Origin: Sphingopyxis sp. H115
GTDB taxonomy: Bacteria; Pseudomonadota; Alphaproteobacteria; Sphingomonadales; Sphingomonadaceae
DNA length: 64,000 nt
Direction of reading: 5' to 3'
NCBI RefSeq assembly: GCF_001468465.1
Contig: NZ_LNSA01000023.1
Location: forward strand, 1 to 64,000
Shown here: positions 25,577 through 34,503 of the stretch, one piece after another
Layout of the letters: every line of letters starts with the position of its first letter
Position numbering within the stretch: the stretch's first letter is position 1
Notes under the pieces: model-generated
The model's input: only the letters and a program-made list of their open reading frames with translations
What the model was told of the DNA's origin: nothing
The model's database searches: none
Translations under genes and position numbers: made by a program

Positions 25577-26179
25577 CTAGGTAAGTCCACTCATGATTTC
25601 AGGAAGATTACGGATACGGCGTCGATGATATGCGACTACCGATCGCCTGATTGACTGCCTGTTTCCGCGTTCAATCTTCCCGAGCAAAGCATCGAATTCG
25701 CGGCGCAAACCGCTCAATTTACGCTCTTCGGCGCGCCGGATCCGACGCATTCGATCGTTGAGATTCCGGACCAAATGCATGAAAAAGACGTTCTGGGTCA
25801 CCTGGGAGATCGAGTCGAAGAGTAGTTCAATCGGCGGCGGCGCGCCGAGCTCGTCCTGTTGATTAAAGTCATGGGAAACAAGGAGACTGCTCCGGCACGA
25901 GGCGGCTGTGAGCATTACATATTGGCTCAGAATATAGAGGTGGCGAGCCGCATTCTCGTCGAGCGACGGTATTTCAAATCCGCCAGTTACCGGCATGTCG
26001 AGTAAAGCTTCGCCGACGAGCCGCAACATCGCCTCGCGGACCGGAGTCGCGCTCATTCCATATCGATCAGCTAGTTGTCCGATATTGATTCGCCCAGACG
26101 CGATACGACCTTCAATGAGATCGAGTTTAAGGCTGGTGTAGGCTCTTTGGCTAAGCCCGTGATCTGCGCTCATCTTCAT
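25577..26179 (-). CDS. GntR-family regulator of the lasso locus
   Basis: 200 residues. The N terminus is a GntR winged helix (A-Y-T-S-L-K-L-D-L-I-E-G-R-I, then L-A-D-R-Y-G-M-S-A-T-P-V-R-E-A-M-L-R-L). The C-terminal 120 residues are helical, FadR/VanR-like in length, without obvious metal-binding His pattern. Start may be M1 or M3. It is on the same strand as the precursor, 138 bp upstream, and its gene end adjoins the AT-rich palindromes. GntR-type genes next to lasso loci are known in alphaproteobacteria; the effector here is unknown. Confidence 0.82.
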   Translation of the reverse strand: MKMSADHGLSQRAYTSLKLDLIEGRIASGRINIGQLADRYGMSATPVREAMLRLVGEALLDMPVTGGFEIPSLDENAARHLYILSQYVMLTAASCRSSLLVSHDFNQQDELGAPPPIELLFDSISQVTQNVFFMHLVRNLNDRMRRIRRAEERKLSGLRREFDALLGKIERGNRQSIRRSVVAYHRRRIRNLPEIMSGLT

Positions 26180-26330
26180 ACACTCCGAGTTCGAGCGCCA
26201 GTGCGCCAGTCGCGGACATGACCGATGCTTAGTGGAGTCTCGGACTGAGCATTGTGGTCAATCCCGGCGTGGAATGGTCGCCACAGAGCCCCTCCACGGT
26301 TCGCGCGTCGGCGACGATGCGACGAATCAG

Positions 26331-26825
26331 TCAGGAACGCGGGGCGGGTGTGATCGTCTTCGCGCGCGAAGATGCGGCGCGATGTCGCTGATGAGTCCAA
26401 GCATATTCCTGGAGCCCGTCACGTGTCCTGCGGTGATGTCGCCGTGTCCCAATGGCGAGGATTGCGACCATTGGATAGGCGATCTTACCTACGATCCACC
26501 AATAGGCGACGGGCAAGATCTCGGGATTGTATGCCGTGACGCCGTGTGCCGCGACCGCAACCAACTGAAAGGCTGCCAGCCAGATCGGCCAGAATCTGTC
26601 TGCCGCCCCGGCGATTGCCGAAAGCGCCAGCAGGAGCCCGAAATCGATAAGTAACATTTCCCATTCGACGTCGCGATAGGATGGATTGCTTAGTCCGGCC
26701 CAAAAAGTTCCCATCGTGGCGATGACCATGCAGATCGACGCAGTCCTTTCCGGGGCTCCGCCTCGCCACTGCGCATAGGCAGAGACGAGGAAGAGCAGGA
26801 TCATGAATGCCACAATGACGATCAC
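26331..26825 (-). CDS. small multi-span membrane protein
   Basis: 164 residues with about four hydrophobic segments (roughly 1-18, 28-46, 58-76, 80-122) and a basic, Arg/His-rich cytoplasmic tail after residue 125. No recognised family. It follows two genes on the same strand (27687-26844), the first a LuxR-type HTH protein with a C-terminal membrane anchor, so the three may form one membrane-linked regulatory unit. The gap to the upstream gene is 18 bp. Confidence 0.6.
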   Translation of the reverse strand: MIVIVAFMILLFLVSAYAQWRGGAPERTASICMVIATMGTFWAGLSNPSYRDVEWEMLLIDFGLLLALSAIAGAADRFWPIWLAAFQLVAVAAHGVTAYNPEILPVAYWWIVGKIAYPMVAILAIGTRRHHRRTRDGLQEYAWTHQRHRAASSRAKTITPAPRS

Positions 26826-26843
26826 GAGCAGCGGCCCCCTTGG

Positions 26844-27169
26844 TCAGGCGGCCAATTCAAGGGGCGTCGCGCCGCGCGCGCTTGGGCGCTTGACGACATC
26901 CCCGAAAGCTTCAGGATCAATGCCCAGCTTTTGTGCCAGCACTTCAAGCTGTCGATGACCTTCGGCCATGTAACCGAGCGCTCCGGTAACCGAGAGCTGC
27001 GCGTTGGTCAGGGCCGACAATATCTGATGTCCGACCAGCGGCGAAAGATTTTGGTGCGTCTGCGCGTCGATTGCCGCAGTGGCGAGCCGCCCGCCTTCCG
27101 CGAAAATCTGCTGCAGCAGTTTTTCGTAGCCGAACAGCGATTCGGTCAGATGCTTGATGCGCTCTTCAT
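26844..27169 (-). CDS. hypothetical helical protein, start disturbed by a probable 1-base indel
   Basis: The conserved-looking frame E-E-R-I-K-H-L-T-E-S-L-F-G-Y-E to the stop at 26844 has no in-frame start codon nearby. An ATG at 27169 with AGAAGG 7 bases upstream lies one base out of frame; inserting one base just after it would give M-x-E-R-I-K-H-L. The protein (about 108 residues) is alpha-helical, with T-H-Q-N-L-S-P-L-V-G-H-Q near the middle and L-G-I-D-P-E-A-F-G-D near the end. It lies 11 bp after the LuxR-type gene. Either an inactivating indel, a sequencing error or non-canonical initiation. Confidence 0.5.
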
Positions 27170-27180
27170 CGTCGGACCTT

Positions 27181-27687
27181 CTATCCGAGAAGCCGGGAGA
27201 GGACGTCGAGTCCGACGGCGAGCATGCCGAAGCCGACTGCAAGCGCGATCGCAAGGAAGACGAGCCAGAAGTAACGGAGGTACGGGTCGAGGTCATTTGC
27301 AGATACTCCCATGGTTCGTAGAGGAAGCAACCTGACCCAGGAGGTGGGCGGTGGTTCCGCCTTCTCCGGTGGCTCATCGGCCTGGCCGGTGCCTACCCCC
27401 GTATTCTCCAACTGCATTTTGCGGGGGGTCATCGCGGCGTCTTCGAAGGCGTGGAAAAGTTCCGCTGCGTGCCGGCGATTGCGGGCGCGCAAAATGGCGA
27501 CAGCCTCGCTGATGTAAGTGTCGACGGTGCCGACGCCCAGACCCAATTCGAGGGCGATTTCCTTGGAGGTCTTGAGCCGATAGACATGGCGGAGGCACTC
27601 GCGTTGGCGCGGGGCCAAGCGTTCGCAGAGAGCGATGCTCGGCTCTTTTACATCACTAGCAGACAAGTGCGCGCTGCTTGCCATCAA
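27181..27687 (-). CDS. LuxR-type HTH protein with C-terminal membrane anchor
   Basis: 168 residues. Residues about 22-85 are a LuxR/GerE helix-turn-helix (L-A-P-R-Q-R-E-C-L-R-H-V-Y, then T-S-K-E-I-A-L-E-L-G-L-G-V-G-T-V-D-T-Y-I). A proline-rich linker leads to one hydrophobic segment at about 140-160 (W-L-V-F-L-A-I-A-L-A-V-G-F-G-M-L). There is no receiver or autoinducer domain. The domain order means a DNA-binding domain tethered to the inner membrane by its C terminus. It heads a three-gene leftward group with unknown helical and four-span proteins. Confidence 0.78.
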   Translation of the reverse strand: MMASSAHLSASDVKEPSIALCERLAPRQRECLRHVYRLKTSKEIALELGLGVGTVDTYISEAVAILRARNRRHAAELFHAFEDAAMTPRKMQLENTGVGTGQADEPPEKAEPPPTSWVRLLPLRTMGVSANDLDPYLRYFWLVFLAIALAVGFGMLAVGLDVLSRLLG

Positions 27688-28271
27688 TGGACGGCAAGTC
27701 CCTTACGCTATCTAAAACAGCACCTCTTTTTCTCGACCCGAGCATTGCTTTCCGACGGATTCTGCAAGCGGCTCCCCGTGCATTCCGTCAACAGAGCCGG
27801 TTCCCGACTCTCTCTGAATTTCAACTTAACACGGGAGTAGGCGGACCGGAATTTTCAGGCAACCCTTGGCAACGATTTGCTTTTCTTCACCGAGTATCTC
27901 GTATGGGTGCTCTGCGATAAGGTCCGGTTAGTGAAAATCATGGCTGCGGATACGGAGGATTTCATCTTGTTCGGGGGTCGTCCGAACGGCCGTGACGCCG
28001 ATGTGCGCCCGCGCGGCGCCCATGTCGGATCGCGCGGATCGGGGCCGCCGCCATTCTTCGCCCCGTCACCGCGGCCCGGCGCGACCGTGAAATCCATCCG
28101 TGCGATCGACCGCAGCATTTCGTCGTGATCATTGATGCGGTCGCAGATGATATGCATCGCCGGCGGCAGGCGGTCGGCGGATTGCCGCTCGTGCTGCCGC
28201 GCAGGGACAGTCCGCGCCGATGAGGCAGCCCTCCGATGCGGTTACCTCGCATCCGAATCCTGCGCCGGAAA
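27688..28271. other. gap with one doubtful short ORF
   Basis: About 580 bp with no secure gene. A leftward ORF at 27855..28157 (100 residues, M-H-I-I-C-D-R-I-N-D-H-D-E-M-L-R start) has reasonable codon use for its first half only and could be the decayed end of a gene. The region should also hold the promoter of the LuxR-type gene. Confidence 0.3.
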
Positions 28272-28550
28272 CTAGAACGGATAATTGATCCCGCGACCAT
28301 AGTCGTGATCAAAGGTCGGCTTGCTATCGGCGCCATAGCGCGGCGCCTGTTCGAGAACCTTCTTGTCGAGATCGACGACATAGCCGCCCTGTTCGGTGTC
28401 GTAAGTCAGGACGTCCCAGGGCAGCGGATAATAGTCGCTGCCAAGACCGAATAGACCGCCGAACTGGAGGACCGCATATTCGACGCGACCTTAGCGCTTG
28501 GTGACCATGAAATTGTAGATCGGTCCGAGCTTCTCGCGGTCGCGGTCGCG
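28272..28550 (-). pseudogene. PRC-barrel protein remnant with in-frame stop
   Basis: Reading leftwards, R-E-K-L-G-P-I-Y-N-F-M-V-T-K-R is followed by TAA (28493..28491) and then in the same frame by G-R-V-E-Y-A-V-L-Q-F-G-G-L-F-G-L-G-S, D-Y-Y-P-L-P-W and E-Q-G-G-Y-V-V-D-L-D. This is the PRC-barrel pattern of sphingomonad stress-type proteins, where Ser normally stands at the stop position. The true 72-residue tail after the stop is intact to TAG at 28272. Upstream in-frame sequence to about 28740 is unlike the family and may be a fused remnant of another gene. Confidence 0.65.
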
Positions 28551-28770
28551 GTCGAGTCCCGCCTGGCGCTTCGCAATCGCCCAGCGCCTCTGCTTGCGCC
28601 GAGTTTCCTTAGGCTCCCCAGTCGACCACGCGAGCGATAGCGAACTCGGCATCGTCACGGGCTCTGCGTCGATGAAGTCAAAGCGGCCCTTTGCCGTGCT
28701 CTCACAGTTTCGGCCGATGAGATGGAGTCGTCTCGGCTGAAGGGACGCCGGCTCTGGCGCCGACGAGGCG

Positions 28771-29199
28771 CTAGATATCAGGCTCGGTTCCTGTGATCAG
28801 CCTCAGGCATTCCCGAACCGTGATAATCCGCGCCCCGCCGTGGCGCCCGAGACTCAACAAGTCGGCCTTATCGCCGGTGATCAAAAGTTCGGCCATCCCG
28901 GCCTCAATCGTCGCCAGAAGATAGTTGTCCCAGGGATCCGGGCTGACGGACACGTCGGGCAGATTCTTTATAACAATGGCGCTGCCCTTGAGTTCATTGA
29001 CGAGTCTGCCGACAACGGCTGGATTCAAGCGAGCCCGCAGTTTGGGATAGCGCGTACCGCGCCGAATTTCCTCTAGCTGTTCAGCAGAGGTGATTAAGGT
29101 GATCTTGCCTTGGCACCACAAGGCAATCAGGTGAAAGGGAAGCGACCGCCCGTGCAAAAGGGCGCTGACAAGCACATTGGTGTCGATGACAACGCGCAT
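28771..29199 (-). CDS. PIN-domain toxin (COG1569 type)
   Basis: 142 residues. M-R-V-V-I-D-T-N-V-L-V-S-A-L-L opens a PIN fold with Asp6; further acidic residues are in E-E-I-R-R-G, D-P-W-D-N-Y-L-L-A and I-T-G-D-K-A-D-L-L. PIN toxins are Mg-dependent ribonucleases. It starts 3 bp after the RHH gene at 29203 and is the usual toxin in such a pair. No truncation is visible. Confidence 0.85.
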   Translation of the reverse strand: MRVVIDTNVLVSALLHGRSLPFHLIALWCQGKITLITSAEQLEEIRRGTRYPKLRARLNPAVVGRLVNELKGSAIVIKNLPDVSVSPDPWDNYLLATIEAGMAELLITGDKADLLSLGRHGGARIITVRECLRLITGTEPDI

Positions 29200-29202
29200 T
29201 GA

Positions 29203-29448
29203 TCAGTTCCGACGCGCATCCGCAATCGCTTCATCGATCAACTGGCTCATCTCTTCCGGCGAGACGTCATCGAAACCGGCGCGGGCCTCGGCGAGCGTAA
29301 GATCGAGCAGGCGCCATTTCACGGACTCTTCAATGAAGCGCGATAGGTCGCCCTTTTTCATTCCGCGCTGAGCTAGGTATGTGCGGACATCAATGTCGGT
29401 TTCGGGCGCGACATTGACGGTCCAGCGCGTCGCACCACCCATAATCAA
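29203..29448 (-). CDS. antitoxin of the PIN pair (RHH-like)
   Basis: 81 residues. T-R-W-T-V-N-V-A-P-E-T-D-I-D-V-R-T-Y-L-A forms a ribbon and helix, then G-D-L-S-R-F-I-E-E-S-V, then an acidic helical C-terminal half that would wrap the toxin. Initiation could be at the M1 or M3 codon. Immediately upstream of the PIN toxin, same strand. Together an ordinary type II pair. Confidence 0.75.
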   Translation of the reverse strand: MIMGGATRWTVNVAPETDIDVRTYLAQRGMKKGDLSRFIEESVKWRLLDLTLAEARAGFDDVSPEEMSQLIDEAIADARRN

Positions 29449-29667
29449 AAACTCCTCATGGACGCCTATGCGGATAAGCGCTGACCATCTTTTTCGCCAA
29501 GATTCGATTCCGACATATGCGCTGGATCGACTTTACCACAGGGGGGCTCGATTTTAGCCTACCCGATTTTCGAGCCTCTGCACGGAACACAATAGATCGC
29601 AGCATCCACCTCGGCGCCGGACGTTCCGGCTCTCCACGTCAAACTGACGCGAGGCGCAAACGGACGC

Positions 29668-30066
29668 ATGGCGACGCGGATCGAACAAGATGATCCACCG
29701 TTCGATGTCGAAGCTCGACGACTTGGCCTTTGCCGTGAACTACTTGTCGAACGGCAGATCATTGCGCGGTACCTCAAGAAGCAAGACTGGAGCCATGCGG
29801 GCTGGATCATGCTACTGGAACTCTATGTCGCGGATACGGTCGGTAAAGGGCTGCCGGTTTCAAGCCTAGGATATGCGAGTGGCGTTTCGGTTCCGACGGC
29901 GACGCGGCAGACAACTGAGATGGAATCGCGGAAACTTGTGGCTCGCGAGCGCGATCCTCACGACGGGCGCCGAACGAACATCGCCCTGACCGCTCGCGGT
30001 CGAGCGACCCTGCGGTGCATTCTAGACGACTATGCGAAGTCCCGGGCGAATGTGCCGCTCCGATAG
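29668..30066 (+). CDS. MarR-like winged-helix regulator
   Basis: 132 residues. A winged-helix domain is evident: W-I-M-L-L-E-L-Y, then S-S-L-G-Y-A-S-G-V-S-V-P-T-A-T-R-Q, then the wing A-R-E-R-D-P-H-D-G-R-R-T-N-I-A-L-T. The D-x-R-R wing is the MarR signature. It stands alone; regulated genes are not obvious. An ATG at 29668 is used; the 219 bp before it contain no gene. Confidence 0.75.
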   Translation: MATRIEQDDPPFDVEARRLGLCRELLVERQIIARYLKKQDWSHAGWIMLLELYVADTVGKGLPVSSLGYASGVSVPTATRQTTEMESRKLVARERDPHDGRRTNIALTARGRATLRCILDDYAKSRANVPLR

Positions 30067-30239
30067 AATCTGATTGGCCGCCGCGTTCTCGATCGTCCAG
30101 AACACAATCTATCATACCTAAGCGAGGGACGGGGAATCCGGCCTCAAGTCCAAGGGAGGAGGAGGGAAGCTGACGTTGGTGTGAAGTTGCAAATGGGAAC
30201 AGGAGATGGCTGGATGCTCACCGGATCAGGGAAGGCAAT

Positions 30240-30761
30240 ATGTCCATTTCCGGAAACTCTTTCGATTCCTTCAATCGGCATCTTCTGATAGGCTGCCGAC
30301 CGAGAAAACCCATGCAGGCGAGCCAACCTTCCAACGTATCAACAGCCGAGACCGCGCGGCCGCCCGTTGCGCGCAATTGGCTCTGGAAGCCTTGGTACGC
30401 GAAGCTCTGGTGGGCGGCGATCCCGGTCTACTGGACAGGCGCGGTGGCCTCGCTGAAGGTCCCGGCACTGGCGGAGTTCTACACCAGCGCTCTCGCAGGC
30501 TATCTCAACATGCTGTTCTTTCCGCCGACGGCACTACTGGTGCTTGGTTTCGGGTTCGTCAAAGCTTGGCTCGACAGGCCGCTATCTGGCGAGCCTCTCT
30601 CGGACGAGGAAATCGGCGAACTCGAGCAGATGAGGATGGAGGACGAGCACTGGGAGCGTCTTGGGCGACCTCATTGGTCGGTCGACATCTATGATCCGCG
30701 CTCCGGCGGACTATATATCGGCAACCCACTCAGCCTTCAGCACCCTGGACGTCGAGATTAG
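30240..30761 (+). CDS. membrane protein convergent with traG
   Basis: 173 residues from ATG 30240, which has GGGAAGG 5 bases upstream; an ATG at 30312 is the alternative. Two hydrophobic segments (about 58-78 and 91-115) flank a short loop, and the C-terminal 50 residues are acidic (L-S-D-E-E-I-G-E-L-E) then end in a G-L-Y-I-G-N-P segment. No family recognised. The last 4 bp overlap the traG stop on the other strand. Its location at the end of the mating-pair genes suggests a conjugation accessory role; this is inference. Confidence 0.6.
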   Translation: MSISGNSFDSFNRHLLIGCRPRKPMQASQPSNVSTAETARPPVARNWLWKPWYAKLWWAAIPVYWTGAVASLKVPALAEFYTSALAGYLNMLFFPPTALLVLGFGFVKAWLDRPLSGEPLSDEEIGELEQMRMEDEHWERLGRPHWSVDIYDPRSGGLYIGNPLSLQHPGRRD

Positions 30762-33700
30762 CGCTTCTTGTAGCTGCTATCTCCGTCGAATGGACCATTT
30801 GCTAGGTCGGTCGAAAATCGGCCACTGCTCAAGATCGAGGATTGTTCGAGCGACGTCATCGGTCCAGTAATATCGGCGGTTCCACGTGCGGAATCGGCTT
30901 GCCCAAGGTAGCGATTTCGCAGCCCCTCGGGGCCAAGCACCTGACGGTTCAGCTCGCTCGTAAATGTCATTTCAGGGTTTGCAGAGCGCGCAGCCGCCCG
31001 CTCTGCGGCGGATATCGCCTCGCGTACATCATAGTTTACGATATCGAGCGAGGCCCGAGCTGTCTCGTTACTCGTGCCCATGTCGCTGCTGCTATATCCC
31101 AAGCTCCCGCCGACGCTCCCTGACGTTGCTGTCTGTGATCGTTCCTTACCCTTGGCCGGACCACCACGCGACGCATAGTCACTGCTTTGGGCACTTGCGC
31201 CGACATTGCCGCCAACCGCAGTTCCCATTGAGATTTGGTCTTGCGCCGAGCGAGATATAGCCCGCTGCCATCCCGTCTGGGCCATGATCGCCGACACGTC
31301 GCGTTGAAGCGTATCCGCAACCTGCGGATTGAGCCGCCACTCGCCGTTGCGGTCCATTTCGAAGCCACCGCGCAGCCAGTTCGCCATCATCGCCTGACCC
31401 TCGGGTCCGCTGCTTAGCATGTTTTCGATGGTATCGGGTGCGGCTTGCTTGCCGGCCTCATATTTGGTGCTGGTGTCGCTGCGTGCGGACTGCGTGAACC
31501 CGGTGCTGCTCGACACGAGCAGGTCGTTGTCCGCGAAGCTGAACCGGGCGCGGCCTCCCTCGGCGATCGTGCCATATTGGCTGTCGTTGATGAGGCCTGC
31601 GGCGCGGAGCTGCCGCGCGACGTCGGGCGAGACATTGAGATTGAGATCGCCATTCTGCGCCATGGCGAGCTCGCGCTTGGTCATGTTGATGCCCTCGCTG
31701 CGCAGCAGCCCCTGCATGCGTGTCAACCGCTCATTGTCCACGATCCGCGTCAGCCGCTCGTTGCGCGCACGATCGGCAATTCCGGCCGCGCCACCCTCGG
31801 CCATGTCGACCTGGTTGCCCGCCGTGCGGCTCAGTGCCTGGATGAAGGCGTCGAGCCGGGCCGCCTCGCGCGTCGATACGCCGGCAGCCGCCGCACCTTC
31901 CGCAAACCCGAAATTATCGCTCTGCCGTCGCTGCTCGCCGATGCGCGCGGCGCCGCGCACGCCATCGTGGCCGACTTCGCGCTGGGCATCGAGCTTGCCC
32001 GAGCGCTCGGCAAAATCGTAACCAGCGGCCTCGCGCGTGCGGCCATAGACGCTCGTGCCTTCGCGTGCCGCCTCGGCGGTCGCGCCGTCGGCGGTGCCGA
32101 GCTGGACCGAGGCGTTATAGGTTTCCAGCGCACGCATGACCTGCGCCTCATTGCGGCCCGTCGCGCGGGAGAGGGAGGTAATCGCCGACGAGCGCGCCTC
32201 GCCCGAGAGGGTGTTGATGAAGCCGATGCGGCGCGAGGTTTCGTCGATGGAGAGGCCGAGCATCGACGCGGAATTGCGCTGCCCCTCGTTGTTCCCGGTG
32301 CGCCACGCCTGCTCGGTCGCGACGTTGCGGCGTTCGATCCCCGCGACATTGTCGCCCGCATAGTCGCGTCGGCCTTCCATAGCGCCGACGTTGACCTGCG
32401 CAGCCGTGAGATCGTTCCGCAGCATTGCCTCCTGGTCGTACGTGTTGGCGATCAACTTCGCGAAGGTCGGGTCGGCCGATGCCTGCGCGATCACGGTCGA
32501 GGCCTTCAGCGCAGCGTCTTTCTGATCATAGCCATTGCGCTCGAAATGCCGCTGCGCGCCCTGCATCATCATGTCGTAGGCGCGCGTATCGCCGAAGGCT
32601 TTCCACTGCACCATGTTCTGCGCGAAGCCGGCGAAGGCGCGTTCGCCCGCCTGGCCCGGCCCAAAATAGCTCGTGCCGAGACTACGTAGCGCGTCCTTCT
32701 CGGCGAAATTGTGGATCGCCGACGTCGTCGCATTGGCGCGCACCGCTGCGGCCGTCGCGGGATGAGTGAGGTCGCGGCCGACGAGGGCAGGGGCGAGCCC
32801 CCCGAGCTCGCGTGCGGCGTCCGTGACGCCGAGCCCGAAGCCGGTCGCTCCCGGCGCGCCAGGCGTGCGATCGCTGAGATAGCCACCTGCGGCGCCGAAG
32901 GCGCGATTGGTACCGAAGGTAGACCGCTCTCCGAAGTGCCCGAAGCTCGACGCCGCACTGCGCCGTGCGGTCGTGCCGGTCGCCGAGGCCTGCGCCTCGA
33001 GCGCCTGCGCGCGGCCTTCATGCGTCATGATCGGGGTGGCGGCCGCGGTGCCCTGGCCCTGCACGCCGAGCGCGCCGCTGGTGAAGGAGGTGAACACATT
33101 GCCCGAGAAGCGGAACACGGTGAAGACAAAGGCGCCGGCCAGCCCGGCGGCCGCGGTGCGAAAGCTTCCGAAGATTGCGAGCGCCTTCATCGCCGAACCT
33201 GGCGCCAGCATCCAGGCGTTCGCCGCGACATGGTTCGAGCGCATCTCGGCAAGCACGTCCATCGCGCGGCCGAGCGTGAGCTGGTAGATTCCGGCATCGA
33301 TCACGCCCCACATGGCGACGAAGACGAAGAGGCCAAGCGCGAAGCTCGCGACGCGCAGGTTGATCGGGGTCAGGATGAAGAGCAGCGCGATCGGCATCAT
33401 GAACAGCATGATGCCGAAGACAGTGGCGCGGATCGTCGGCATCCATTCGTTCGCCGTCGACATGGTGGCGAGACCGCTCGAGACGACGGCACGGTTCGCC
33501 ATGACGCGCGCGGCGGTCGCAGGGCTATCTTCGAACAGCACGTCGCCGACGGCGTTGCCGAGGTTGATGTTCGTCATCAGCTGCTGGAGCGTCAGCGGCG
33601 TCGCGAGCATCTTGTCACCGAGCGCTCCGAGGTTCGACCGGCAGCGCTGGAGCTGAGCCGCGTTCGAGACGTCATAGCCGGTGCGCTCGCAGACCTGTTG

Positions 33701-34498
33701 ACTGTAACCGTGGAACAGCGACGGATCGGAAAGCCGGTCCGAGATATGCGTCCAAGTCTCGGTGCAGCTCACCGTTGTTCCGCCCTTGTCGGTGGCAGTG
33801 AAGACGGTGCTGAAGGTCGCCGGCCCAGACATCGCGGCAAAAGCCGCGGGAAGATCGTTCGTGGTACGAAAGAGTTGATCGTCGTCGATGCCATAGGCGG
33901 GAGAGACGCGCGCGACGGGATAGCATTGCCGGACATAATCCTTGATCGTTGCATCGAGGAAGGTGTCGGTCATCGGCCCTCGCGGGCTAACAGCGTTCAG
34001 GAACAAGTCAAAGCTGTGACCACCCGCACCGAACTCGAGCTTGGCATTGGGGTCGATCGTATTATCGTCGATCGTCTCGGCGATCGCCCGCTCCATCATA
34101 TTGGTGACGCCCGCGACGAGAACGATCAGGTTCGGGACGTCGCCAACGGGCTGATAGGCGTTGCGGACCCGGTCGTAGACATGGACGGTGCCCGTGGTCG
34201 CAACCATGCCGACGAAAAGCCCGATGCCGACGAGCGTCTGAAAGCCGAAAGCGACGATCCCCATGCCGTTGCCGCGCACGCTCGCGAGTAGCGCGCCGAG
34301 CGCGATCCCGGCGACCGCGACGATGAGCACCAGCGTTTCGTAGCGCGGATCGGCAAAGATCATCGAGACGAGCCGGAACGCGTCGACGGTCTCGTTGAAC
34401 CCGTCATAGGTGTGGAAGCTGGTTTCGAGCGCTAGCGCAGCGGTCGGCACGGTGGCGGCGAGGGCGGCGATCAGCGCGGAAAGGAATCGGGAGCACAT
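30758..34498 (-). CDS. traG: mating-pair stabilisation protein TraG
   Basis: 1246 residues. An N-terminal signal-like segment, then about five inner-membrane segments in the first 470 residues, match the F-type TraG N-terminal domain. The long soluble remainder is Ala/Arg/Glu-rich and helical, as expected for the periplasmic part involved in mating-pair stabilisation and, in F, entry exclusion. It is the last gene of the leftward operon, 5 bp after traH. Size is somewhat above F TraG (about 940), the excess lying in the helical part. Confidence 0.9.
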   Translation of the reverse strand: MCSRFLSALIAALAATVPTAALALETSFHTYDGFNETVDAFRLVSMIFADPRYETLVLIVAVAGIALGALLASVRGNGMGIVAFGFQTLVGIGLFVGMVATTGTVHVYDRVRNAYQPVGDVPNLIVLVAGVTNMMERAIAETIDDNTIDPNAKLEFGAGGHSFDLFLNAVSPRGPMTDTFLDATIKDYVRQCYPVARVSPAYGIDDDQLFRTTNDLPAAFAAMSGPATFSTVFTATDKGGTTVSCTETWTHISDRLSDPSLFHGYSQQVCERTGYDVSNAAQLQRCRSNLGALGDKMLATPLTLQQLMTNINLGNAVGDVLFEDSPATAARVMANRAVVSSGLATMSTANEWMPTIRATVFGIMLFMMPIALLFILTPINLRVASFALGLFVFVAMWGVIDAGIYQLTLGRAMDVLAEMRSNHVAANAWMLAPGSAMKALAIFGSFRTAAAGLAGAFVFTVFRFSGNVFTSFTSGALGVQGQGTAAATPIMTHEGRAQALEAQASATGTTARRSAASSFGHFGERSTFGTNRAFGAAGGYLSDRTPGAPGATGFGLGVTDAARELGGLAPALVGRDLTHPATAAAVRANATTSAIHNFAEKDALRSLGTSYFGPGQAGERAFAGFAQNMVQWKAFGDTRAYDMMMQGAQRHFERNGYDQKDAALKASTVIAQASADPTFAKLIANTYDQEAMLRNDLTAAQVNVGAMEGRRDYAGDNVAGIERRNVATEQAWRTGNNEGQRNSASMLGLSIDETSRRIGFINTLSGEARSSAITSLSRATGRNEAQVMRALETYNASVQLGTADGATAEAAREGTSVYGRTREAAGYDFAERSGKLDAQREVGHDGVRGAARIGEQRRQSDNFGFAEGAAAAGVSTREAARLDAFIQALSRTAGNQVDMAEGGAAGIADRARNERLTRIVDNERLTRMQGLLRSEGINMTKRELAMAQNGDLNLNVSPDVARQLRAAGLINDSQYGTIAEGGRARFSFADNDLLVSSSTGFTQSARSDTSTKYEAGKQAAPDTIENMLSSGPEGQAMMANWLRGGFEMDRNGEWRLNPQVADTLQRDVSAIMAQTGWQRAISRSAQDQISMGTAVGGNVGASAQSSDYASRGGPAKGKERSQTATSGSVGGSLGYSSSDMGTSNETARASLDIVNYDVREAISAAERAAARSANPEMTFTSELNRQVLGPEGLRNRYLGQADSARGTADITGPMTSLEQSSILSSGRFSTDLANGPFDGDSSYKKR

Positions 34499-34503
34499 CG
34501 CGA

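Noticed and set aside
30758-34498. Long plus-strand open frames antisense to traG, such as 32711..34291
   Set aside because: Arg/His/Glu-rich composition typical of the reverse complement of GC-rich coding sequence; traG on the minus strand is clear.
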